Notes: generated by a model not told the origin, from the sequence alone. A stretch of 8,524 nucleotides of DNA from Saprospiraceae bacterium (GCA_021739805.1 JAIPBB010000238.1:1-8524); one strand, 5' to 3'. Positions 1 through 6,778 are shown, counted from the stretch's first letter. Numbers and translations are program-made.

Positions 1-71
1 AATTCTCTTACCGTTAACCCGGAGTCCTGTTGCAGACTTATCAGTTCACGAAATCTGGATTCTTTTTCCAT
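1..71 (-). CDS. tnpA: IS66 accessory protein TnpA, N-terminal fragment (runs off window)
   Basis: ATG at 71 followed by 23 open codons to the window edge. The peptide starts MEKESRFRELI and continues with SGLTVRE, the pattern of the N-terminus of IS66-family TnpA, a small protein with a predicted helix-turn-helix of uncertain role in transposition. In IS66 elements it is the first gene, ahead of TnpB and the TnpC transposase, and lies close to the left end, as here (about 68 bp from the proposed end at 139). Only the N-terminal fifth or so is visible, so the identification rests on a short match plus the terminal sequence. Start choice: the ATG gives the expected protein start; the region before it contains stops in this frame. 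Confidence 0.5.
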   Translation of the reverse strand, partial: MEKESRFRELISLQQDSGLTVRE

Positions 72-139
72 ACACTTTTTAGCGCGCAAGATACAGATCC
101 TGTTCTTTCAGCTCAATATGTAGGAGGCCGAAGGCTTAC
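1..139 (-). mobile_element. IS66-family insertion sequence, one end only
   Basis: On the minus strand the element starts at 139 with GTAAGCCTTCGGCC; GTAA is the usual first four bases of IS66-family terminal repeats. A short leader follows, then at 71 a reading frame resembling the IS66 accessory protein TnpA, which runs off the window. The start of the element coincides with the point where the exported-protein frame (from 434) stops looking like protein and acquires an unrelated tail. The other end of the IS is outside the window, so the expected 8-bp target duplication (it would involve bases near 140-147) cannot be checked. The family is inferred from the terminal bases plus 23 residues. 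Confidence 0.55.
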
Positions 140-434
140 AGTTAATAGAAAAGCCAATTATTTGGTTCTTTGAATTAACTTCTCTAAAATAATCTCTTCC
201 AACAATGGATGAATAATAAGTGTAAGAATAATGGGGGTCATTAAAACTCTGAAATAATGCGAGTCCAATTTTATTTTTTGAATTTAGTATTTCGTTATAA
301 CCTAATTGATAACCGAAGTTATTTTGAAAATTTTTGTAATTACTATGAGAATATATCGAAGAAAATGTAATTTCTTGACCTGATAGCATATTGAATAAGA
401 AAAAGTATGGAATTATTAAAATTAAGCATTTCAT
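108..434 (-). pseudogene. Exported outer-membrane-type protein, truncated by IS66 insertion
   Basis: The frame opens at ATG 434 with a signal peptide (MKCLILIIPYFFLFNMLSGQ, likely cut after Gln20, a common Bacteroidota cleavage context). About 78 residues rich in Tyr, Ser, Asn and Phe follow, in alternating hydrophobic/polar stretches such as GYQLGYNEIL and KIGLALFQSF, which suggests outer-membrane beta-strands. Native sequence appears to end at Asn98 (codon 141-143). The last ten residues, CKPSASYILS, and the stop at 108-110 are encoded by the IS66 end. Only two or three strands remain, so the product is almost certainly non-functional. The original family cannot be named. The gene sits in the leftmost gene unit, beyond the palindromic spacer 476-611. 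No TAnnTTTG promoter is visible upstream of 434. Confidence 0.6.
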
Positions 435-475
435 AATTCTTTGGTTTTCATTAATGTGGGTTTGTTCTCACACTT

Positions 476-611
476 GTTGCCAACGGTGGCAATATGCGGA
501 GGCCGGGATTTCGAAGCTCCAACTTATCATACCGTTGCTATTTTTAATAAATGTGCAAAAGTTTAAATTACCCACATCCCCCGGCTTACGTATATTGCGT
601 GTTGGCGGTAG
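476..611. repeat. ~135-bp imperfect palindrome (attC-like spacer)
   Basis: Left arm 476-508 (GTTGCCAACGGTGGCAATAT followed by GCGGAGGCCGGGA) pairs with the reverse complement of 576-611, which reads TACCGCCAACACGCAATATA then CGTAAGCCGGGGG. Shared blocks in order are GCCAAC, GCAATAT, CG, A and GCCGGG, giving a stem of about 30 bp with bulges around a ~65-nt AT-rich loop. The left arm also contains a perfect local hairpin, TTGCCA-ACGG-TGGCAA, at 477-492. Long imperfect palindromes ending in AAC/GTT cores with unpaired extra bases are the hallmark of integron attC sites, and the size fits. The cores (CCGCCAAC, GTTGGCAA) only partly match RYYYAAC/GTTRRRY. It takes the place held elsewhere in this window by the 390-bp repeats. 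Confidence 0.6.
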
Positions 612-1181
612 TTAATATTTGAACCTATATTCCTTACTATCTGATTTTAAATTAATTAATCCATGTTGCGAGTTGTAATATAAACTATCCAAACCAACAC
701 CCCCAACAGAAAACCCTCCACTTTTTAATAAATAAACACCTGAGTATGTATGGCTATAAATTGTAGTATCTCCAATAAATGTGATATATTTTTCACCATT
801 GGGATCCTGTAGATCATAAGGCTCCAGTTCAAATTTTATATGCTCATCCAATAAAAAATCAAAATACACACAAAAGGGGTCACTAAATTTATTTATTCTG
901 ATATATATTTTTTTGGAATCCTCATTATTGGACAATAAAATTTTTCTCTCCTCATAAGAAAAACCATATAAACCTGAATTGTCGCTTACAATGTATGTAC
1001 TATCTCCTGATGCAATATATACAACTGAATCATCTGCGCTAAATATCCTTATTGTATCACCATTTTTATATGGGAAAAATTGTTTTTCATTTTCTGACAG
1101 ATAATAAGTTTCATCCTTTTTCCTTTCACATTGGTAAAAGCATAAAGGCAATAATAAGATGAATAAAACTAAAATTTTCAT
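612..1181 (-). CDS. Putative lipoprotein of unknown function (189 aa)
   Basis: The protein begins with a hydrophobic segment (MKILVLFILLLPLCFYQC) ending at Cys18, followed by charged ERKKDE. This is a plausible, though loose, lipobox for signal peptidase II, predicting a lipid-anchored envelope protein. The mature part is polar and predicted mostly beta. It contains FFPYKNGDTIRI near residues 35-46 and a C-terminal segment LYYNSQHGLINL near 167-178, a pattern I associate with small uncharacterised Bacteroidota lipoproteins; no catalytic motif is visible. It starts 13 bp after the stop of the hydrolase gene with no promoter between them, so the two are probably co-transcribed, and the product may assist or accompany the secreted hydrolase (inference). 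The stop codon is embedded in the cassette flank at 601-615. Confidence 0.7.
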   Translation of the reverse strand: MKILVLFILLLPLCFYQCERKKDETYYLSENEKQFFPYKNGDTIRIFSADDSVVYIASGDSTYIVSDNSGLYGFSYEERKILLSNNEDSKKIYIRINKFSDPFCVYFDFLLDEHIKFELEPYDLQDPNGEKYITFIGDTTIYSHTYSGVYLLKSGGFSVGGVGLDSLYYNSQHGLINLKSDSKEYRFKY

Positions 1182-1194
1182 AATCTATTTGTAT

Positions 1195-3969
1195 TTATAA
1201 GCATAATATTTTACGGGTAATGGTTTTATTATCAAACGATATTTTAAGAAGCAACATTCCTTTTTCATTAGAAAGATCAATCTTACCTGATTTTGAATAT
1301 TGTCCTTTAGAAACTATTCTACCATTTATATCTAATACTTCAATATATAGTGGTGAGGTTATGTTTTCTATCTCTACATTTATTTCACTTTTTGTAGGGT
1401 TCGGAAACACATTAATATCAACTGATGTAAATTCGTTATCATTTTCATTTATTTCATCTACTGATAGATTATTATTTACCCATAAGACCCGTGTGCAGCT
1501 ATATGATTCTGAAGCACTTTTAACAATATCAACTTTTAAAGTGTATTGCCCTGGTTTAATATTGCCTGGAAATAATAATATATCTCCCTGGTAATTATAT
1601 AAATAATCGTCTGATGACAATTCCCAATTGATAGATTTAATAACATCAGGTAAGTTATCAATAGTGTACTCTACATCTTGCCCTGCATATTTTGAACCAA
1701 TAATTTTTGGAGTGAATTTACTTCCAAGTGAAATGTTTGTCGATTTTAAACTACTACTCTTTAAAGAACCTGAATTTGGAGATGCCGTGAAATTACAACC
1801 AGCTTCAATGGTTGTACCCGGCTGTAATATAATATTTGGTGCTGATAATGTTACATTTGTATTGGCTTTAAAGACAACATCGCCTGTCGCAATGTTTTTG
1901 TTAGTAAATGGATTAACATTATTTCCAACCTGTATGCTATTATTTGCAATAAAAGTTTTGTCTGAACTAATCACACTATTTTGTAAATAATAATCATCAT
2001 ACATTATTTCCTGTAACAATATATCTTGGGTTATATTGCGCCAATTCCAAGAAGCATCCCAATATCCTAAATCGTCCAAACTTATATGTCCAGTATTGGA
2101 GCTATTAGAATATATATCATCAAGTGGTGTCTGATTTGAATTAATAATTCCATCTTTAGTATGTGTGGAAGAATTAAAGTAGTGTAAGCCATCAGTACCA
2201 TCAATAATGCTTTGATCCAAGTCAATTGAGCTTACCGATGGTACAAAACTAAAATAATCAATACCTGTGGTGCTCATCCCCATTGTCCAGAATTTTCCTC
2301 CCGGACAATTGTCATAAGCTTTATTATCAGAAGAATATTTCGCCTGTTTATCTGTCCATAAAATACATAATCCACCCCATATTCGAATTCTTGAAACCTC
2401 TTGATTGGTTGTATTGACATTAGTAGTATTTATTGTAACCTTATATTTAGCTAAGGCACAGGCACCCCACTCATCTTCAAATATTTTATCACCTGGATTA
2501 AAAGGAAGGTCGTAAGCTCTATTGCTGCCGCTAATTAATGCAATATTCCTTGTTTGCGATGGATAACCCAATCCTGATAAATAGGTTTGCATTGCATCAA
2601 AATCAGAACTCCCTTTTATGTGTCTAACTAATAATTGTTTTGCTGCCGATGAGTTAAGTGCGTTATTTATTTGTGTCGGAGTATAACCGACACCCAAAAA
2701 TGAAAATAAATCAATCCAACCTTGAAATAGCTCTACTAAATTTACATCCAAAGCATCTCTGAGAACAGTTTGGAATCCATAAGGTATATTTGCACCCTTA
2801 TGTGGTGAGTCATACGATACAAATAAACCCATCTCATGGTTTATGTTATCATTTTCCATTTCTTTTAATGCTATCCTGCTGATTAGACCGCCCATACTTT
2901 CACCAATAACAACACCCTCAAAGTTTCCAGCTTTTTCACTATTTATCTGTTCAATCAAGCTTTTTACAACTTCAGCATTGTCATGCATTGATTGCGTGTT
3001 ATTCGAAAAGTTTAGAAAATAGAGATCATATCCATTGTCCAATAAAGGTTGAACAAAGCCCGCATCATACCAATTGTCGTACAAATCGTTATATGAATAG
3101 TCATTAAGGATATCAAAACCCTCAACTATTATTACCGGTTTATCAAGATCACCTGTTGATTCATAACGATAAGTCCCTCCTTGTACTGTTCCTGTTGACT
3201 TTAAATTGGATTGCTTTATTTCAATTATTCCTGTTTGCTTGGGAGCCGTATACTCCAAATCTTTTACTGTTAGAACTGTATTTGATATTAATGTATCTGT
3301 TTCTGTTAACAACTTGATAACAATACTTTTTTGACCAATACAATTATACTGTATATTTATTTGACTGGTTTTTAGAGATATTTTATGAAAACCATCACCA
3401 TTACCAAAATCTATATCAAGTGACTCAATTTCATTCTCATTGTTTGAAAATAACAGACTTGGATCAATATTGAATGTAACATTAGCCGAGTTTATTTTGG
3501 GAACAAGGACAGAAGAAGCAAATATCGATATCTCATTGATTTGAGGAGAGTAATCATTATTCTCAATAAGTTTTATTAATTCCCCGTCTTTGATATAATT
3601 CCCTTTATAATAAATTAAGGAAATAGGAATATCATGATATAAACCATCTTCATAACTCTTCCTATCAACTAATTGCTCAAAATCTGGTAATGGGTTTTTC
3701 TGTGGATATAAAAAACTACACTTTTGAATCATTTGATAGAGAAAGTAATAATTAATTAAATCAGCTTGTGAACCTTCCTCTGAATTTGAATATTTGTCTA
3801 TATTCTCTATTAACTTAAATCCCTGATTAAACAATATACCTGTTGGGATTTTCTCAGAAGGAATCTTTGAGTAAAGCAAATCCAGTTGAGCAAATGGATC
3901 GCTTTTAACATTCTGACTATAGCTAAAATGACAAATGCATATTAAAAATAAAATAAATATATTCTTCAT
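1195..3969 (-). CDS. T9SS-secreted alpha/beta hydrolase (lipase/esterase-like), 924 aa
   Basis: Predicted secreted serine hydrolase. Order of parts: signal peptide 1-19 (cut near YSQ); a helical N-terminal region to about 150; a PKD/Ig-like beta region about 160-235 (DIDFGNGDG); an alpha/beta-hydrolase core about 275-460 with the nucleophile elbow GESMGG (Ser358) and a following strand SYDSPHKGANIP (385-396); then a region with acid and His candidates (GTDGLHYF near 591-598, TGHISL near 626-631). A beta segment at about 670-735 (SIQVGNNVNPF... then TTIEAGCNFTASP) resembles the coat-hanger stack found before T9SS sorting domains. The type A sorting domain at about 850-924 has NVFPNPT (853-859) and a conserved beta end. 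The product should be exported by Sec and T9SS and then released or anchored at the surface. The substrate is unknown; the fold suggests ester or lipid cleavage. Catalytic Asp and His are guesses. The lipoprotein gene follows 13 bp downstream. No clear TAnnTTTG promoter is seen in the 65 bp upstream. Confidence 0.85.
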   Translation of the reverse strand: MKNIFILFLICICHFSYSQNVKSDPFAQLDLLYSKIPSEKIPTGILFNQGFKLIENIDKYSNSEEGSQADLINYYFLYQMIQKCSFLYPQKNPLPDFEQLVDRKSYEDGLYHDIPISLIYYKGNYIKDGELIKLIENNDYSPQINEISIFASSVLVPKINSANVTFNIDPSLLFSNNENEIESLDIDFGNGDGFHKISLKTSQINIQYNCIGQKSIVIKLLTETDTLISNTVLTVKDLEYTAPKQTGIIEIKQSNLKSTGTVQGGTYRYESTGDLDKPVIIVEGFDILNDYSYNDLYDNWYDAGFVQPLLDNGYDLYFLNFSNNTQSMHDNAEVVKSLIEQINSEKAGNFEGVVIGESMGGLISRIALKEMENDNINHEMGLFVSYDSPHKGANIPYGFQTVLRDALDVNLVELFQGWIDLFSFLGVGYTPTQINNALNSSAAKQLLVRHIKGSSDFDAMQTYLSGLGYPSQTRNIALISGSNRAYDLPFNPGDKIFEDEWGACALAKYKVTINTTNVNTTNQEVSRIRIWGGLCILWTDKQAKYSSDNKAYDNCPGGKFWTMGMSTTGIDYFSFVPSVSSIDLDQSIIDGTDGLHYFNSSTHTKDGIINSNQTPLDDIYSNSSNTGHISLDDLGYWDASWNWRNITQDILLQEIMYDDYYLQNSVISSDKTFIANNSIQVGNNVNPFTNKNIATGDVVFKANTNVTLSAPNIILQPGTTIEAGCNFTASPNSGSLKSSSLKSTNISLGSKFTPKIIGSKYAGQDVEYTIDNLPDVIKSINWELSSDDYLYNYQGDILLFPGNIKPGQYTLKVDIVKSASESYSCTRVLWVNNNLSVDEINENDNEFTSVDINVFPNPTKSEINVEIENITSPLYIEVLDINGRIVSKGQYSKSGKIDLSNEKGMLLLKISFDNKTITRKILCL

Positions 3970-4034
3970 TTCTTATCTGTTTTTATGTTTATAATTATTC
4001 CGTTTACTCTGATTGTAGCACTTTAATTACCGCC

Positions 4035-4424
4035 AACACTTTAATATGTCCAATACCAAAAAAAAACGCGTATGTACAAGAATCTCAAATATATTATTCC
4101 AAGCCGGGGATTTATAATTGGATCTGTATCGCACGTATTAATCACTAATTTAAGGGATAATTCAGATAAAAGCACCTAAACACATTTTTATTATTCATAT
4201 AAATGGAAAAATCCGGGGCGTTTTATTGATTTGCGGGGTGGGTGAATTTGTTTCTCCGGGTTTTGAGGAGTTTTGAGATGTATGTTGGGTTGAGTCTTGT
4301 ATGAATGTTCGGCGGTATGCACTGTACCGGCGAACGGAGTGTGGTTTACCTTTTTAAGTATAAGCTAATTTATAAATAATTCTTCTCAATTGCGATTTTG
4401 CAGGTATAGTGTTTACCGTTTGTT
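4035..4424. repeat. 390-bp intergenic repeat, copy A
   Basis: Non-coding repeat from AAC (4035-4037) to GTT (4422-4424). It shares its whole length with copies B and C in the same orientation; by eye copy A and copy C differ at roughly 17 positions over the ~355 bases after the poly-A tract, and their last ~95 bases are identical. Landmarks: a poly-A tract near 4059-4066, GCCGGGGATTTATAATTGG near 4103, AATCCGGGGCG near 4210, and a stem TTCGGCGGTA (4308-4317) / TACCGGCGAA (4325-4334) with one mismatch. Its outer ends are weakly complementary (AAC...ATACC versus GGTAT...GTT). No target-site duplication flanks it, and no open frame or terminator-type T-run was found. Confidence 0.85.
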
Positions 4425-4439
4425 AGGCTTATGTGCCAA

Positions 4440-4748
4440 CTATAAATCAACATTCATTCTTAAATGTCCGCCAAACCCTTCCCGAATTATTCTCATCAAA
4501 GTTGAGAGTCTGATATCGGAAGCATTGTTTTCAATTCGAGAAATATAGTTTTTTGTCGTGCCACATTTCTCGGCCAGCTGGGATTGGGTTAATCCGTTCC
4601 CTTTTCGAAGTTCCTGAATCATAACACCAAGCTTAAATGCTTCAAAGCCTTCCTCAAAAAACTCTCTTTTCTCTGTTCCTCTCTTACCGTATTGCTGATC
4701 TAAATGATCAGTAAATGAGGTTAGATTCTTATTTTTTTGCTTTTTCAT
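4440..4748 (-). CDS. XRE-family antitoxin of a RelE/HigB-type TA system (102 aa)
   Basis: Helix-turn-helix protein expected to bind and neutralise the toxin encoded just upstream and to repress the shared promoter. The N-terminal ~35 residues are charged and probably contact the toxin. The XRE domain spans roughly residues 40-90, with ELRKGNGLTQSQLAEKCGTT followed by KNYISRIENN, the classic lambda-repressor-like turn and recognition helix. I chose ATG 4748, which overlaps the toxin gene by 20 nt and gives MKKQKNKN. A longer frame from 4784 only translates the toxin's 3' end in another frame. Toxin-first order is that of HigBA rather than RelBE systems. The stop codon (4440-4442) overlaps the cassette flank, so the 3' end has almost no spare sequence. 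Binding the palindrome at 5091-5108 is inference. Confidence 0.85.
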   Translation of the reverse strand: MKKQKNKNLTSFTDHLDQQYGKRGTEKREFFEEGFEAFKLGVMIQELRKGNGLTQSQLAEKCGTTKNYISRIENNASDIRLSTLMRIIREGFGGHLRMNVDL

Positions 4749-5082
4749 CGAAGTATTGTTTTTTAAATTTTTCCGCCATTTCAATTTCTTTCTTCGGGGT
4801 TTTTTGAGACTTTTTCTGAAATCCGTTTACTAGAATTATCATTTTGCCCTTATCAAAAAAGCAAAAGACTCTAAAAATATTTCCGCCCGATTCAACACGG
4901 ATTTCATACAATCCGGTTGAGTTTTGAATGTGTTTGAAATATTTGGTTGGAACTCTTTCAAGTGTTGCTATTAATTTTAAAGTCCAGTTAAATTTCTTCT
5001 TAACATCATCATTAAGAGTCCCGAAGAAATCTAAATAGTAGTTCTTATAATAGAATATTTTCCTGACAAATGTTTCTTTCAC
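4729..5082 (-). CDS. RelE/ParE-superfamily toxin, Gp49 (HigB-like) type (117 aa)
   Basis: Predicted ribosome-dependent mRNA endonuclease by family, inhibiting translation when the antitoxin is lost. The sequence has the Gp49-like layout: YYKNYYLDFF near residue 11, a helix with LERVPTKYFKHI near 40-51, then the core GLYEIRVESGGNIFRVFCFF (57-76) and the conserved LVNGFQKKSQKTPKKEIE block (84-101), ending in a basic helix. Length is normal for the family. The start is GTG at 5082; no ATG is available before the conserved core. The GTG lies only four bases after a TAACTTTG -7 element, implying a leaderless or nearly leaderless transcript. The gene overlaps the antitoxin gene by 20 nt, consistent with translational coupling. 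Toxic activity itself is not shown by sequence. Confidence 0.85.
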   Translation of the reverse strand: MKETFVRKIFYYKNYYLDFFGTLNDDVKKKFNWTLKLIATLERVPTKYFKHIQNSTGLYEIRVESGGNIFRVFCFFDKGKMIILVNGFQKKSQKTPKKEIEMAEKFKKQYFDEKAKK

Positions 5083-5086
5083 GATA

Positions 5087-5117
5087 CAAAGTTACCTAAT
5101 TAGACAACATTTCCAAA
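5087..5117 (-). promoter_or_regulatory. Promoter of the toxin-antitoxin operon
   Basis: Bacteroidota-type promoter read on the minus strand: -33 TTTG (5114-5117), 19-bp spacer, -7 TAACTTTG (5087-5094), matching TTTG/N19/TAnnTTTG exactly. The predicted start point falls on or next to the toxin GTG codon. It lies inside the cassette, between the gene and its right flank. Confidence 0.7.
5091..5108. promoter_or_regulatory. Candidate antitoxin operator (palindrome)
   Basis: GTTACCTAATTAGACAAC is a dyad, GTT-nn-CTAATTAG-nn-AAC, with 14 of 18 positions symmetric. It overlaps the -7 element and fills part of the spacer of the TA promoter, where binding by the XRE antitoxin would block transcription. 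Autorepression is typical of this family; this particular site is inferred. Confidence 0.5.
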
Positions 5118-5158
5118 TAATTTGAATGAAAAATAGGGTTGGAGCCGGCATTAAGCCT

Positions 5159-5554
5159 AACACTTTTATATGTCCAATACCAAAAAAAAAATATAAACGC
5201 TTATGTGCAGAAATCTCATATAAATTATTCCAGGCCGGGGATTTATAATTGGATCTGAAGCTCACTTATTAATCACTAATTTAAGGAATAATTCAGATAA
5301 AAGCACCTAAACGCATTTTTATTATTCATATAAATGGAAAAATCCGGGGCGTTTTATTGATTTGCAGGGTGGGTGAATTTGTTTTCTCCGGGTTTTGAGG
5401 AGTTGTGAGATGTTTGTCGGGTTGAGTCTTGTATGAATGTTCGGCGGTATGGCCTATGCCGGGGGTATAAAGGTTTATTTTCGGGTTTTAGATTTAAGCT
5501 AATTTATGAATAATTTTTCTCTATTGCGATTTTCCAGGTATAGTGTATACCGTT
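5159..5554. repeat. 390-bp intergenic repeat, copy B
   Basis: Same unit and orientation as copies A and C, from AAC (5159-5161) to GTT (5552-5554), ~396 bp. It agrees closely with the others up to TTCGGCGGTA near 5440. It then carries a different segment (about 5450-5493, with GGTATGGCCTATGCC forming its own short dyad) in place of the stem and GGAGTGTGGTTTACC block, and rejoins the family at AAGCTAATTTATGAATAAT. This copy is therefore an older or recombined version. No coding frame is visible. Confidence 0.85.
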
Positions 5555-5569
5555 ACCGCCAGTGCAATC

Positions 5570-6640
5570 CTATCTTTTAGTTAAAATGTCAAATAATTCA
5601 ACATTGATATAATAATTACCTGTGCCTAGCTTTTCTTTTCTCAGCATATTATCATCCGCTAATTTATTTAGATAGTTTGCAGCAGTTAGTCTTGAAACAC
5701 CAAGGTCTTTAACTATGAATTCGATTTTTGTATATGGATGTTTAAATAAGTTATTTAGTAAATCCTGACTGTAAAACTTATAATTATTTCTCAATCTATG
5801 CTTATAATCGAGCATTAAAATTTTGATTTTTATAATTAAGTTGATGGTTTCTTTGGCTGTAGTCTCAACACCTTTAATCATAAATAGAATCCATTCTTCC
5901 CATAAATCTTCATCCCTCACTTTTTGAAGTAATCTATAATAATCAGGTTTATTTTGAATAATATAGTTGCTTAAATATAATATTGGAAGGTTTTGTAAAT
6001 TCATCAAGATAAGAAAAAGGATATTAATTATTCTACCTGTACGACCATTCCCATCATAAAATGGATGAATACTTTCAAATTGAAAATGTATTATTGCCAT
6101 TTTTATCAAAGGGTCACAATCTTGCATTTCCGATACATTTATATATTTTTCAAGATTCGCCATTAATTTCAATATCTCATCATAATCTTGCGGCGGAGTA
6201 TAAATGGTTTCGCCAGTAGCTGCATTTTTTAGCGCAGTGCCCGGCAATTTCCTAATTCCCGCCTTATTATCTTCTAAAATTTCCTGTATTTGAATAATAC
6301 TTTTATTGGTCAGAAGGCCATTTTTTTTAATGAGCTCAAATCCTTTTTTTAATGCTGAAATGTAATTTTGAACTTCTTTTGCTTCCAAAGATTTAAATGC
6401 ATCCAGATTCAATTCTGATTTGTATAAATCGTCATGCGTGGTAATAATATTTTCAATCGCTGAACTATCCTTTGCTTCCTGCAGACCTAATGTATTTATT
6501 AAAATATTCTGATTCGGAATAGATGATGCAATACCTTTGAGTTCTGCCAAAGCGGCATGAGCAGAAGGTAAGGCTTTCAAAACCTTAATTGTTTCTATTT
6601 CAAAACTTAAGGGTAATTCAGTAAGGCTCTGTTTTTTCAT
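5570..6640 (-). CDS. Class II Fic protein with C-terminal winged helix (Fic_N type, 356 aa)
   Basis: Fic enzymes transfer AMP from ATP to hydroxyl side chains of target proteins. Parts seen: an N-terminal Fic_N-like region with the inhibitory motif [S/T]xxxE[N/G] as SSAIEN (Ser59, Glu63, Asn64), which marks class II, in which Glu blocks ATP until relieved; the Fic core with the full active-site loop HPFYDGNGRTGR (192-203; catalytic His192, Asp196, Asn198, Arg200, Arg203); a likely flap around GTALKNAATGETIYTPP (134-150); and a C-terminal winged helix about 295-356 (FIVKDLGVSRLTAANYLNKL). The architecture and length resemble Shewanella oneidensis SoFic. All active-site residues are intact, so it should be functional. 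The target protein is unknown. The gene is monocistronic, with its own promoter and three repeats of a 10-bp site around its start, which its winged helix might bind (inference). Confidence 0.9.
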   Translation of the reverse strand: MKKQSLTELPLSFEIETIKVLKALPSAHAALAELKGIASSIPNQNILINTLGLQEAKDSSAIENIITTHDDLYKSELNLDAFKSLEAKEVQNYISALKKGFELIKKNGLLTNKSIIQIQEILEDNKAGIRKLPGTALKNAATGETIYTPPQDYDEILKLMANLEKYINVSEMQDCDPLIKMAIIHFQFESIHPFYDGNGRTGRIINILFLILMNLQNLPILYLSNYIIQNKPDYYRLLQKVRDEDLWEEWILFMIKGVETTAKETINLIIKIKILMLDYKHRLRNNYKFYSQDLLNNLFKHPYTKIEFIVKDLGVSRLTAANYLNKLADDNMLRKEKLGTGNYYINVELFDILTKR

Positions 6641-6712
6641 TATGTAAAGATATTTAAATTATCTATACAAAGATATATCTTATGTAAAGAAAACGCAAAA
6701 AACTTTACATAA
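6640..6712. promoter_or_regulatory. Three 10-bp operator-like repeats at the Fic promoter
   Basis: TTATGTAAAG occurs at 6640-6649 (touching the start codon) and 6680-6689 (inside the promoter spacer), and its exact reverse complement CTTTACATAA at 6703-6712 (just upstream of -33). The last two form a perfect 10-bp inverted repeat around the -33 element. Three exact copies in 73 bp strongly suggest a regulator-binding site; the regulator is unknown, and the Fic winged helix is a candidate. Confidence 0.65.
6668..6698 (-). promoter_or_regulatory. Promoter of the Fic gene at 5570-6640
   Basis: Minus-strand reading: -33 TTG (6696-6698), 20-bp spacer, -7 TATCTTTG (6668-6675), a perfect TAnnTTTG. 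The predicted transcript starts near 6662, about 22 nt before the ATG. Confidence 0.7.
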
Positions 6713-6778
6713 AATGCATAAATGGTATAATTATTCTAATTTTATATACATAAGCGCGGTTTTTGTCAGCATGGCGGT

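Larger units (their letters stand above)
601..4037 (-). other. Gene cassette 1: hydrolase + lipoprotein between complementary 15-bp flanks
   Basis: The unit is bounded by GTTGGCGGTAGTTAA (601-615) and TTAATTACCGCCAAC (4023-4037). These are reverse complements with one mismatch in 15, and the match extends two further bases outward (GTG.../...CAC). The lipoprotein stop codon (612-614) lies inside the left flank. Left of the unit is the 135-bp palindrome, right of it the first 390-bp repeat. The sequence shows the flanks pairing across the genes; that this is a mobile cassette is inference. Confidence 0.6.
4422..5161 (-). other. Gene cassette 2: toxin-antitoxin pair between complementary flanks with consensus integron cores
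   Basis: Left flank GTTAGGCTTATGTGCCAAC (4422-4440) pairs with the right flank 5138-5161 (starts GTTGGAGCCGGC, ends TTAAGCCTAAC). The outer 10 bases are exact reverse complements, and both flanks also end in a GTTGG/CCAAC block on the gene side. GTTAGGC (4422-4428) fits the integron core GTTRRRY perfectly and GCCTAAC (5155-5161) fits the inverse core RYYYAAC. The antitoxin stop overlaps the left flank. That it moves as a cassette is inference. Confidence 0.6.

Noticed and set aside
88..99. GGATCTGTATC shared between the IS66 leader and the 390-bp repeats
   Set aside because: An isolated 11-bp match with no extension on either side; probably chance.
391..615. Plus-strand open frame of 74 codons
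   Set aside because: It runs across the start of the truncated exported-protein gene and the palindromic spacer, has no family resemblance, and its sequence is explained by the repeat.
1220..1990. Two plus-strand open frames (1220-1594 and 1628-1990)
   Set aside because: Both are antisense shadows of the 924-residue hydrolase gene, whose domains are continuous through this stretch.
3970..4022. Promoter for the hydrolase-lipoprotein operon
   Set aside because: No TAnnTTTG element with a suitably spaced -33 box was found in this stretch, so I do not call one, although a promoter may still exist.
4308..4334. Stem TTCGGCGGTA/TACCGGCGAA as a rho-independent terminator
   Set aside because: No T-run follows in either direction and it lies about 100 bp beyond the nearest stop codon; it is better read as internal structure of the repeat.
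4035..4424. 390-bp repeats as simple MITEs
   Set aside because: No target-site duplication flanks any copy and terminal complementarity is weak, whereas complementary sequence is found across each gene instead. Kept only as an alternative.
4749..4784. Upstream ATG extending the antitoxin by 12 residues
   Set aside because: The extra codons lie in the toxin's coding end; the ATG at 4748 gives the normal short overlap and a usual antitoxin N-terminus.
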